From positions 1-47,971 of the forward strand of contig JAUIID010000011.1 of assembly GCA_030431615.1 (NCBI GenBank): a DNA stretch of 47,971 bases, read 5' to 3'. The DNA is from Alphaproteobacteria bacterium. GTDB lineage: Bacteria > Pseudomonadota > Alphaproteobacteria > Geminicoccales > Geminicoccaceae. A program made the translations under genes and the position numbers. The notes below the pieces were generated by a model. The model was given only the letters and a program-made list of their open reading frames with translations, searched no databases and was not told the DNA's origin. Each line of letters begins with the position of its first letter. Within the stretch, counting starts at the first letter, position 1. Shown piece by piece: positions 22,575 through 30,692 of the stretch.

Positions 22575-23627
22575 TCAGGGCCGCACGAGGCCGTCCGGGA
22601 TGTGGGCCCTGGCGTAGTGGCCGTAGGCGGTGAGGGTGGCGGGTTCTGGCTTGGGCCAGCCGGTGGCGAGGCCGGAGGGGTCCGACCAGATGGAGTGGGC
22701 CCAGGGGCAGTGGCCGACGAAGCTGCCGCCGGGGAAGGCGTGGGTTTCGAGCCAGCGGGTGAAGCCCGCGTCGGGGGGTGCCGGCAGGTTGGTCGGCAGG
22801 TAGCCCCAGCCGCCGCAGAGGAAGGGCATCTCCTGGTCGAGGCCGCCGACGAGGCGGTCGAAATCGTCCCATTCGCCGCCGGCGAACATGTGGAAGGAGG
22901 CGAGGTAATTATCGGCCGGATCGTCGATCGGACGTTCGTTCCAGCGGCTGAAATCCTTGGCCCAGTGGCCACCCGACACGCTGAGGAGGTTGGTGGCGCC
23001 GGTGGCACGGATGGTCTCGATCACGCCCTGGTAGAGAGGCTGGACGTGGTACCACTGGTCGAGCCGGTCGAAGCGGGTGGCCGGCGGGTTGTAGTGGGCG
23101 GTCGGCTCGTCGAAGAGGCTGAAGGCGATGGCGCCCCGGTCGCCGAGGCGGGTCGCCGCATCCTGCCAGAAACGGGTCCAGAGCGGGATCGAGGAGTCGT
23201 TGTAGTTAGCGAAGCGGAACCAGTGGTCGATGTCCTGCGACGACCCACCGGGCCAGCCGATGCACCACCAGTTGAGGATGACGAAGAGGCGCTGGCGTTC
23301 GCAGGCGTCGAGGATCGGCAGGAGGTGGGCCCAGAAGGCCTCCGGCGAGCGTTCGCGATATTCGGCCGGTGCCACCAGCAGGCGCACGCAGTTGGCGCCC
23401 CAGAGCTCGGCTATGGTGGCGATCTCGGCGACATGCGGCTCCGGGCCGAGATCGCCCGTGAAGGCGTTGAAGTTGGGGCCGTAGAGGTGGAGTGGCCGGC
23501 CCTGCCATTGCAGGCCGGCGCCAACGCGCTGGAGGCCCGGGGAGGCAGCACGGGCCGGCCCGCCGGCGGCGAGGGCGCCGGCCGCGGCGGTGGCCGCGAG
23601 GAGCCGCCGCCGCGTCGGGCCGGGCAT
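22575..23627 (-). CDS. GH5-like protein with twin-arginine signal, nucleophile missing
   Basis: This 350-residue protein has a Tat-like signal (RRRLLAATAAAGALA, 6-20; ends AARA) and a GH5 (cellulase-like) TIM barrel. Family landmarks are NCVRLL (R82), VILNWW, and FSLFDEPT with E174 as acid/base. H246 in LASFHMF and W309 also fit. The strand that should end with the nucleophile reads PFLCGGWG (residues 268-275), with Gly273 where GH5 has Glu (consensus PxxxGEWG). It may thus be inactive, polysaccharide-binding, or use another nucleophile. It lies at the edge of the exopolysaccharide locus, 10 bp after the epimerase stop, implying a shared transcript. Confidence 0.83.
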   Translation of the reverse strand: MPGPTRRRLLAATAAAGALAAGGPARAASPGLQRVGAGLQWQGRPLHLYGPNFNAFTGDLGPEPHVAEIATIAELWGANCVRLLVAPAEYRERSPEAFWAHLLPILDACERQRLFVILNWWCIGWPGGSSQDIDHWFRFANYNDSSIPLWTRFWQDAATRLGDRGAIAFSLFDEPTAHYNPPATRFDRLDQWYHVQPLYQGVIETIRATGATNLLSVSGGHWAKDFSRWNERPIDDPADNYLASFHMFAGGEWDDFDRLVGGLDQEMPFLCGGWGYLPTNLPAPPDAGFTRWLETHAFPGGSFVGHCPWAHSIWSDPSGLATGWPKPEPATLTAYGHYARAHIPDGLVRP

Positions 23628-23637
23628 GGCGGCGGAC

Positions 23638-24738
23638 TCAGCCGACGGCGCTGGCCGGCTGACGCCGCGGTGCCTGCTGGCCGTATTTGCGCCAGTAGTA
23701 GCCGACGGTCTCGTCGAGCACGTGGTCGAGCGGACGGTGCGGCTGCCAGGCGAGCCGCTCCTGCTCGCCGCTGATGTCGACCACCCGCCGGTCGCAGTCC
23801 TCGTAGCCGTCGCCGTAGAACTCCGTCGAGGTGATCTCCCGGATCGGGTGCTCGAGGTAGCGGTCGTCGCCGCTGACCCGGGCGAAGGCGCGGCGCACGC
23901 CGTGCGCCAGGTCGCGCATGCTGACCTCGTTCGCCGGGTTGCCGATATTGTAGAAGTGATTGAGCGAGTGTTCCGGGCGATCGATGATCGCGACCAGCGC
24001 GTCGATGGCGTCGTGGATCGAGGTGATGGTGCGCATGGCGTGGCCGCCGTCGACGAGCAGGATCGGGTCGTCGTTGAGCACGGCGCCGACGAACATGGCG
24101 AGCACGCGCGGCTTGCCCTCGCCCTCGATGCCCGGGAGGTAGTCCATGCGCGGGCCGAAGAAGTTGAACGGCCGGACGATGGCGAACTGCAGCCCGGCCT
24201 CCTTGTGGTAGGCGTAGACCAGCCGCTCGAGCAGCTGCTTCGCCGTGGCATAGGTCCAGCGCTGGTTCTGGATCGGCCCCATGATCATCGGCGTCGTCGC
24301 CGCGTCCAGCACGTAGAGCTCGGGATTGTCGTAAGCCTGGCCCGGCAGGTAGCTGGACAAGGTACGGCCATAGACCTCGCTGGTCGAATAGTGGATCAGG
24401 GGTTTCTTGTATTTGGCAGCGAGCTCGACGATCTGGTAGCCGTCAATGAAATTGGCATAGATCGTGCGCAGCGGCTCGGTGTTGTACTGCGAGGGGTTGC
24501 AGATCGCGGCGAGATTGACGACCCAGTCGCAGGCAGCGAGATCCTTCTCGAACTGGACGAACGCCTCCGGCCCCTTGAGCAGCTGGCGCCGCAGGGTGAG
24601 TCGCGGATGGTCGAGCAGATGCTCGATCTTGTCCGTCTGCCCGTCCCAGCCGATGATCTCGACAGCCTCTCGCGCGAGCATCCGCTCGAGGAAGTGGCTG
24701 CCGATGAATCCGGCGCAGCCGGGCACAAGCAATTTCAT
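23638..24738 (-). CDS. UDP-sugar epimerase/decarboxylase, ArnA dehydrogenase-domain-like
   Basis: This 366-residue extended short-chain dehydrogenase has NAD-binding GCAGFIGSH (7-16), the S118-T119-S120-E121 active-site loop with VYG, and Y163-x3-K167. RPFNFFGPRMDYLPG, HFYNIGNPANEVSM, and D-R-R-V-V-D-I-S near residue 330 match the decarboxylase half of ArnA and related UDP-glucuronate decarboxylases. ArnA converts UDP-glucuronate to a UDP-4-keto-pentose. No formyltransferase half is fused here, so the product may feed polysaccharide synthesis directly (UDP-xylose-like or a keto-pentose). The ATG at 24738 follows GAGG. It is a likely first gene of a leftward pair with the GH5-like gene. Confidence 0.88.
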   Translation of the reverse strand: MKLLVPGCAGFIGSHFLERMLAREAVEIIGWDGQTDKIEHLLDHPRLTLRRQLLKGPEAFVQFEKDLAACDWVVNLAAICNPSQYNTEPLRTIYANFIDGYQIVELAAKYKKPLIHYSTSEVYGRTLSSYLPGQAYDNPELYVLDAATTPMIMGPIQNQRWTYATAKQLLERLVYAYHKEAGLQFAIVRPFNFFGPRMDYLPGIEGEGKPRVLAMFVGAVLNDDPILLVDGGHAMRTITSIHDAIDALVAIIDRPEHSLNHFYNIGNPANEVSMRDLAHGVRRAFARVSGDDRYLEHPIREITSTEFYGDGYEDCDRRVVDISGEQERLAWQPHRPLDHVLDETVGYYWRKYGQQAPRRQPASAVG

Positions 24739-25042
24739 GGTTCGATCCTCGCGGTAGACACCGATCGCCGGCATAGAGGTGCAGTCGGGCCGAAGCAAAA
24801 GGTTTGCCCGACCGCCGCTGCCCGCGTCCCCGAGTGTGTCATTGTTGCGTCGCGTCATCTACCTTTGCGCGATTTCTTGTTCCGGGGCTTCCGTGATCAG
24901 GGAAAACTTCCGGATTCTGTCGCCGCCGCGCCACAGCGTGCCGGCGACGACCGGGTGAAGGGATCGTCGCGGTGGCCCACGGCCGCTGCTGCTGTACTGT
25001 CCGCATCGGGAGAAACGTGCAATTTCGCTATACCAGTGGGCT
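24739..25042. other. Divergent intergenic region in the polysaccharide locus
   Basis: These 304 bases separate the leftward epimerase pair from the rightward glycosyltransferase genes and should hold both promoters. An inverted repeat GTCGGGC (24784-24790) / GCCCGAC (24806-24812), with the A-rich loop CGAAGCAAAAGGTTT, is the only structure I see. No gene is convincing. Confidence 0.5.
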
Positions 25043-26197
25043 ATGCTGAACCGAATTTGCGTTAACGGATCGGCGTTCTCGATAAAAGCACCTTACGTGC
25101 AGTCTAAGTTGATCGATATGAGTCTGATTAACCTTGGAGTAGAGAGTGAACGTAGCGGCTGCGACGCCCGATTGCTTGGCGCCGAACCGGCCGTGATCTG
25201 TGGGCAACCGGAGGTCGGGGACGAGGACTACCGGTACTTCAAGGATATCTTCGGGCACCTGAAGGAGCTCGCCGGGCGGCCGGAGCTGCGTCTCGCCCTG
25301 GCCGCCGACACGCACCACCAGGTGGACGAGGTCGATGCGGCGACCGTGGCGATCGTCACTTCCGACGAGAACTGCCAGCTGCCGGTCAATGTCAGGGATG
25401 CCGGCCTCATCCTGAAGTGCCACGGCGTCGAGCCCTATCCGGTCCCGACCACGCCGGTCTCTCCGGCGGTGCTGGTGGAGCGGCTGCGGCTGGTGCGCGA
25501 GCGGCGGCGCTGGCGGGCGGACGCGGCGCGGCTCGGGCCAGCCGGCCTGGCCGGGCTCCTGGCCAAGACCGAGCTCGTGCCGATGGGCTACTGCAAGCAG
25601 CTCGACCTGCCGCTCGTGCCATTCGCCGAGCGGCGCCGGGTGTTCTCGTTCCGCGGCTCGATCGACAACTACCGTGCCGGCCTCTTCTCCCGCCATGCAG
25701 TGACCAACTACCCCAAGCGCGTTGCACGTCAGCGCTTTCTCGCCGCCTTGCGCGAGATCGCCCGGGAGCTGCCCGACGACGCCTGCGACCTGCACATCAC
25801 GACGGATTTCGACGACAGTCTCAAGGATGGCGGCCGCGACTACTCGGCGGCGCTGATGGACAGCCGCTTCTGCCTCTGCCCGCGCGGCACGCGGCTCGAG
25901 ACCTTCCGCATCTTCGAGGGCCTGCGCTACGGCTGCATCACGGTGACCGAGGCGCTGCCCGACCGCTGGTACCTGCGCGGCGCGCCCCTGCTGGTCGTGG
26001 CCGACTGGCGCGAGCTTCCGGACCTGATGCGCCGGCTGCTGGCCGACCCGAAACGCATGGCGGAGCTGCATCGCCGCTCGCTCGCCTGGTGGCGCGACAT
26101 GGTCTCGCCCGAGGCGGTCGCGCGCCGGGTGCTGCCCCGGCTCGGCGGCGACCCGGTTCCCCGGGCGGCGGCCCAATTGTGCGGAGTGGCCGGCTGA
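25043..26197 (+). CDS. Exostosin-like glycosyltransferase (GT47-type)
   Basis: This 384-residue protein has the conserved C-terminal exostosin-type region: FSFRGSIDNYRAGLFSRH near residue 200, then DYSAALMDSRFCLCPRGTRLETFRIFEGLRYGCITV near 270-305. A cluster of basic residues and acidic carboxylates in this segment typifies the donor-binding site. Bacterial relatives transfer sugar from nucleotide donors into surface polysaccharides. It is likely cytoplasmic, with no signal peptide. The first part (1-25) is AT-richer, and an alternative ATG at 25118 would remove 25 residues. Its stop overlaps the next gene's ATG by 1 bp, so the two are coupled. Confidence 0.78.
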   Translation: MLNRICVNGSAFSIKAPYVQSKLIDMSLINLGVESERSGCDARLLGAEPAVICGQPEVGDEDYRYFKDIFGHLKELAGRPELRLALAADTHHQVDEVDAATVAIVTSDENCQLPVNVRDAGLILKCHGVEPYPVPTTPVSPAVLVERLRLVRERRRWRADAARLGPAGLAGLLAKTELVPMGYCKQLDLPLVPFAERRRVFSFRGSIDNYRAGLFSRHAVTNYPKRVARQRFLAALREIARELPDDACDLHITTDFDDSLKDGGRDYSAALMDSRFCLCPRGTRLETFRIFEGLRYGCITVTEALPDRWYLRGAPLLVVADWRELPDLMRRLLADPKRMAELHRRSLAWWRDMVSPEAVARRVLPRLGGDPVPRAAAQLCGVAG

Positions 26198-28521
26198 TGG
26201 CGCTCACCCTCTTCGCGCTGGCTGCGTTGGCCCTGCTTCTCGGCCTCTATTCCTTTGTCCTCTATGCACCGAGCCTCGCCCTGTTGCCGGCACGCCCGGT
26301 CCGGCGCGGTGCGCCGGGTGGCGAGCGGCCGCGCCTCACCTTGTGCTTCTGCGCCTATCGCGAGGAGCAGATGGTGCCGCTGAAGCTGCAGAACCTGCGG
26401 CTGCTGCGCGAGCGCCATCCGGAGCTCGAGATCCTGGCCTATGTCGACGCCTCGCCGGATCGCACGGCCGAGCTGCTCGAGGCGGCACCCGAGCTCCTGC
26501 GCGTGATCGTCGGCGAGGAGCGGCGCGGCAAGAGCCACGGCATGAACCAGCTGGTCGAGGCCGCGACCGGCGACATCGTCGTCTTCACCGACGCCAACGT
26601 GCTGCTCAAGGACGACGCGCTCGACGTGATCGCCGCGCACTTCGCCGACCCCGAGGTCGGCTGCGTCTGCGGGCGGCTGCTCTATGTCGACAACCACAAC
26701 CCGGCGGCCCACGTGAACTCGCTGATGTGGCGGCTGGAGGAGCGGATCAAGCGGGCCGAGACACGGACGGGCTCGGTGATCGGCGCCGACGGCTCGCTCT
26801 TCGCCATTCGCCGGACCCTGCACCGGCCGCCCCCGGCCGACATCATCGACGATTTCCACGTCTCCCTGTCGATCCTGCTCGACGGCCACCGGGTGATCTC
26901 GGCGCCGGACGCCATCGCCTACGAGAACTCGGTGCACGACCCTTACGAGGAGATGCAGCGCAAGATCCGCATCGCCTGCCAGGCCTGGAACGTCCACCGC
27001 CTGCTCTGGCCCCGGCTGCGCCGGCTGGATGCGGTGCACCTCTACAAGTACGTCGCGCACAAGCTGCTGCGCTGGTTCTCGCCATTCGCCCTGACGCTCG
27101 CCGTGCTGCTGTTCTCGGCGGGCCTCTTCATCACCCTGCCGCTGGCGCTCTTCCTCCAGCTGCTGGTCATCGGCCCGCTGGCCTTTGCGCTCGGGCTCTG
27201 GGCCCGGCTGGGCCCGGTCGAGGCGACACACAGCACCCTCCTGTCGCTCCTCGGCGTCGGCCTCGGCATTACCCGCTCGCTGCGCGGCGAGCGTTTCCAG
27301 ACCTGGACGCCGGCGACCTCGGCGCGGCAGCGGCTGGAGCGGCCGCGGCTCGTCTATTTCAGCCACGACCGCAACGACGCGAATGTCTGGCAGCGTTGCC
27401 AGGACTTCACCGCCCTCGGCTTCGTGCTCACCAATGTGAGCTGGCATCGCGACAAGAACTCGCAGGACGGGGAGCGGCCCTGGCACGAGATCGACCTTGG
27501 CCGGACGGTCGATGCCGCCTACTGGCACCGCGCCTGGAGCGTGGTGCAGGGCGCCTTCGGCGTGCTCTGCCACTACCAGCTGTTCCGGGACGCCGATCTC
27601 ATCGTCGCGCGCAATTTCGAGCCGTCCGTTCTCGCCATGATGGCGCGGCGCCTGTTCAACCGCCGGGTGCCGTTCGCCTATGAGTGCGTCGACATCCACC
27701 GTTTCCTCACCAGCCCCTCCGTGCTCGGCAAGGCCTGCCGCCTCGCGGAGCGCCGGGTGCTGGCGGCCGCCGACCTGCTGATCGTCAGCTCGCCCGACTT
27801 CGCCAGCCGCTATTTCGCGCCCGTGCACGGCTATGACGGACCGGTCTATCTGCTCGAGAACAAGATGCCGAGCTTCCTTGCCCGGCGCTTCGCCGCCCCC
27901 ACCATGCTGCGCCGGCCGCATGTCGGCCCGCCCTGGCGGATCGGCTGGTTCGGCATGCTGCGCGACATGGAGAGCCTGGGCCTGCTCTTGCGCCTCGCGG
28001 CGATGCGGCCGGAGCTCGTCGAGGTCTCGATCCGCGGCTATCCCACGGAGATCACCGAGGTCGAGCTCCGGCAGATGGTCGAGCCCTATCCCAACGTCAC
28101 CTATGGCGGCCCCTACCAGAAGGCGACGGAGCTCCGCTCGATATACGAGGACGTCGACCTCGTCTGGGCCATCGATCTCTACGATGCCGGGGTCAATTCC
28201 GACTGGCTCCTGCCCAATCGCCTCTACGAGGCGGGCTTCTTCGGGCGGCCGGTGATCGCGCGGGCCGACACGGCGATCGGCCGCTTCGTCGCCGACCTGC
28301 AGATGGGCTGCGTGCTCTCGCCGCCCTACGACGTTGCCTGCCTCGATCTGCTCGGCCAGCTCTCCGGCGACCACTACGCGGCGATCGTCCACTGGATGGA
28401 GGAGCTGCCCCGCCAGCGCTTCGTGCTCGACGAGGAGCTGCGCGAGATGACGCAGAACCTCCTCGCGCCGCAGCCGGCGAATGCCGCGATCGTCGAGCTG
28501 CGGAATCGCAACGTTGCCTGA
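26197..28521 (+). CDS. Two-domain glycosyltransferase, membrane GT2 fused to GT4-like domain
   Basis: This 774-residue protein starts with a transmembrane helix (3-28), then a GT2 domain. It includes LTLCFCAYREE, DASPD and FTDANV (donor-binding DxD-type site near 130), VIGADGSLFA, and the acceptor motif DDFHVSLSILLDG. QRKIRIACQAWN follows at about 245-260. Hydrophobic helices (about 290-340) follow. From residue 386 a GT4-like half begins (VYFSHDRNDANVWQRCQDFTALGF), with LIVSSPDFASRYF and a late IYEDVDLVWAIDLYDAGVNSDWLLPNRLYEAGFFGRPV donor loop. Such two-enzyme fusions would add successive sugars to the growing repeat unit. Its ATG overlaps the previous stop by 1 bp. Confidence 0.86.
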   Translation: MALTLFALAALALLLGLYSFVLYAPSLALLPARPVRRGAPGGERPRLTLCFCAYREEQMVPLKLQNLRLLRERHPELEILAYVDASPDRTAELLEAAPELLRVIVGEERRGKSHGMNQLVEAATGDIVVFTDANVLLKDDALDVIAAHFADPEVGCVCGRLLYVDNHNPAAHVNSLMWRLEERIKRAETRTGSVIGADGSLFAIRRTLHRPPPADIIDDFHVSLSILLDGHRVISAPDAIAYENSVHDPYEEMQRKIRIACQAWNVHRLLWPRLRRLDAVHLYKYVAHKLLRWFSPFALTLAVLLFSAGLFITLPLALFLQLLVIGPLAFALGLWARLGPVEATHSTLLSLLGVGLGITRSLRGERFQTWTPATSARQRLERPRLVYFSHDRNDANVWQRCQDFTALGFVLTNVSWHRDKNSQDGERPWHEIDLGRTVDAAYWHRAWSVVQGAFGVLCHYQLFRDADLIVARNFEPSVLAMMARRLFNRRVPFAYECVDIHRFLTSPSVLGKACRLAERRVLAAADLLIVSSPDFASRYFAPVHGYDGPVYLLENKMPSFLARRFAAPTMLRRPHVGPPWRIGWFGMLRDMESLGLLLRLAAMRPELVEVSIRGYPTEITEVELRQMVEPYPNVTYGGPYQKATELRSIYEDVDLVWAIDLYDAGVNSDWLLPNRLYEAGFFGRPVIARADTAIGRFVADLQMGCVLSPPYDVACLDLLGQLSGDHYAAIVHWMEELPRQRFVLDEELREMTQNLLAPQPANAAIVELRNRNVA

Positions 28522-29665
28522 GCGCGCGCGCGTGACCCCGCCGGCGGGGAAGCCGGGAGCCCGCGCGGAGCGTCTCGCTCACATCGACACGCTCCGCGGC
28601 GTCGCCTGCTTGCTCGTCGTCCACATCCATGCGGTGCAATGGCTCGAGCGCAATGCCTTTCCGATGTCGGGGCTCGAGGCGACGCTGCTTCACGACTCGA
28701 TCACTTGGTTCGATCCCGGCAAGGTGGGCGTGCTCGTCTTCTTCGCCATCAGCGGCTATGTCGTGCCCTTCTCGCTGCGCCGCCCGCTCGCCCATCCCTT
28801 GCGCGAGTTCGTGGTCAATCGCTTCTTCCGGCTGATGCCGGCCTACTGGTTCTCGCTCGTGGCCGGCGTCGTGATCATCCTCTGGTTCGAGCAGCAGCCG
28901 ACCGATCTCACGAGCTGGCTGGGCAATCTGGTACTGGCGCCGCAGCTGCTCGGCCGCGAGCCCCTGCTCTATGTCTACTGGACGCTGCAGGTCGAGCTCG
29001 TGTTCTACGTCATCTGTGCCGGGCTCGCCGTGCTCGGCCTGATCCACGTGCAGCGGCTCGCCGGCTGGCTGGCCATGCTCGGCCTCACCGGTGCCCTCGC
29101 CGCGGCGGCGGCCAAGCATTTCCTCATGATCGACCTGCCGGTCGGCCTCGCCTTGTGGATCAGCCTCATGTTCTGGGGCTTCGCCGCGCGCGAGGCCGAG
29201 GTGAGCGGCGACCGCCTCGTCGCGTGGCAGGTGCAGATCCTCTTCGTCGCCTATCTCCTGGCGCTCGGCCCGATCTGCTATCTGGGCTACCACCGCCTGC
29301 CTTCGATCTATGGCACCTGGCAGAGCTATTTCTGGTCCTATGTGCTGGCCGTGCTGATCTTCTGGGCCTTTGGCATCCGCTGGACCTGGAGCGTGCGCTG
29401 GCTCACCTGGGTCGGGCGGATCAGCTACTCGGTCTATCTCCTGCACGTGCTCTGCATCATCGTGCTCGGCGCCTGGCTCGGCCCCTGGCTCGCCGGCTAC
29501 GTGCCGGGCTCGGTCTTCATCGGCCTCGTCGCACTCGCCAGTGTTGCTGCAGCGGCCCTGACCTTCGCCTGGCTGGAGCAGCCGGCGATCACCCTCGGCC
29601 GTGAGTTGAACAGGCGCTGGCGCATCACCCCGGACGGCCGGCTGCGGCAGCGGCCGCTGCTCTGA
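28514..29665 (+). CDS. Membrane acyltransferase (acyltransferase-3/OafA family)
   Basis: This protein of about 383 residues has ten to eleven membrane helices and the family start HIDTLRGVACLLVVHIHAV. The catalytic-type His lies in VHIHAV, and RFFRLMPAYWF and SYSVYLLHVL are further hallmarks. The family moves acetyl or other acyl groups onto sugars of surface polysaccharides. It sits between glycosyltransferase genes, so O-acetylation of the polysaccharide is likely. Start is uncertain: TTG at 28514 (behind GCGGAA and overlapping the previous stop by 8 bp), GTG at 28532, or an ATG at 28481 inside the previous gene. Confidence 0.85.
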   Translation: MPERARVTPPAGKPGARAERLAHIDTLRGVACLLVVHIHAVQWLERNAFPMSGLEATLLHDSITWFDPGKVGVLVFFAISGYVVPFSLRRPLAHPLREFVVNRFFRLMPAYWFSLVAGVVIILWFEQQPTDLTSWLGNLVLAPQLLGREPLLYVYWTLQVELVFYVICAGLAVLGLIHVQRLAGWLAMLGLTGALAAAAAKHFLMIDLPVGLALWISLMFWGFAAREAEVSGDRLVAWQVQILFVAYLLALGPICYLGYHRLPSIYGTWQSYFWSYVLAVLIFWAFGIRWTWSVRWLTWVGRISYSVYLLHVLCIIVLGAWLGPWLAGYVPGSVFIGLVALASVAAAALTFAWLEQPAITLGRELNRRWRITPDGRLRQRPLL

Positions 29666-29682
29666 CCGGCGCGACCCGGAGC

Positions 29683-30666
29683 ATGTCCCAGAGCGTGCCG
29701 GCGGTCGCCGAGCCAGTCGTGAGCGTGATCGTGCCCGTCTTCAATTCGGCGCACTGCCTGCCGGCGGCGATCGCCTCGGTGCGGGCGCAGACGCTCGCCG
29801 ACTGGGAGATCGTGCTCGTCGACGATGCGTCGACCGATGCGAGCCCGGCGCTGATCGAGGCGCTGGCCGCGAGCGACCAGCGGATCCGGGCGGCTCGCCT
29901 GCCGGCGAATGCCGGTCCGGCCGCTGCCCGCAATCGGGGGCTCGAGCTCGCCCGCGGCACCTGGATAGCGCTGCTCGATGCGGACGACGCCTATCTTTCC
30001 GACCGGCTCGCGGTGCTGACCACCCTTGGTGCGGAGACAGGGGCCGATCTCGTCTCGGACAACCTCCTCCTTGCCGATCCGGTGGACGACCGCGAGCGCG
30101 GTCTCGCCTGGCCAGCGGCGACCCTCGCCGGCGAGCCCTGGATCGACACGGCGCGGTTTCTCGCGAGCAATCTCTTCCACAGCGGCAAGGCCGGCTACGG
30201 CTTCATGAAGCCGCTCGTCGCCCGCGCGTTCATCGACCGGCACGGCCTGCGTTACGACCCGGCGCTGCGGCTCGGCGAGGACTACGAGTTCTACTGGGCC
30301 TGCCTGCAGCAGGGCGCCCGCTGGCGGGTCCTGGCGACGGCGCATTATCGCTATCACCTGACCCCGGGCTCGGCCACCCGGCGGATCACGTCGACGCAGA
30401 TCCTCGCCATGCGCGACCGGGCGGAGGCGGCGCTGCGCCAGGCGAGCGATCCGCGCCTCCTGCCGCTGCTGCGCCGCCGCCTGCGCCAGCTTCGGGGTTT
30501 CCACGAGCATCACGCGGCCGTGCAGGACCTCAAGGCGGGGCGCTATGCCGCCGGCATTCGCCGGCTGGCCGCCGAGCCGGCCGTCCTGCCCTTCCTCGTC
30601 GAGATGCTGCGCACCGGCGTGCCCAAGCGCCTCGGCCTGCGCCGCCGCCACGACCACGGCTTCTGA
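29683..30666 (+). CDS. GT2 family glycosyltransferase
   Basis: This 327-residue inverting glycosyltransferase has the GT-A signatures VSVIVPVFNSAHCLPAAIAS (12-31), VLVDDASTDAS, AARNRGLELARG, and LLDADDAYL with the metal-binding DxD. The acceptor stretch GEDYEFYWACLQQGA near residue 205 (the ED base) is typical. It is cytoplasmic or membrane-peripheral and has a basic C-terminus. It probably adds one sugar to the lipid-linked repeat unit made by the locus. It follows the acyltransferase gene by 17 bp and converges with the tyrosine-kinase gene. Confidence 0.9.
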   Translation: MSQSVPAVAEPVVSVIVPVFNSAHCLPAAIASVRAQTLADWEIVLVDDASTDASPALIEALAASDQRIRAARLPANAGPAAARNRGLELARGTWIALLDADDAYLSDRLAVLTTLGAETGADLVSDNLLLADPVDDRERGLAWPAATLAGEPWIDTARFLASNLFHSGKAGYGFMKPLVARAFIDRHGLRYDPALRLGEDYEFYWACLQQGARWRVLATAHYRYHLTPGSATRRITSTQILAMRDRAEAALRQASDPRLLPLLRRRLRQLRGFHEHHAAVQDLKAGRYAAGIRRLAAEPAVLPFLVEMLRTGVPKRLGLRRRHDHGF

Positions 30667-30692
30667 GCCGCGGCAGGCGGCCGGCCGGGTCG

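Noticed and set aside
25927-28392. 820-codon minus-strand open frame opposite the GT2-GT4 gene
   Set aside because: Shadow frame caused by few stop codons in GC-rich DNA; composition is dominated by Ala/Gly/Arg/Glu/His and matches no family.
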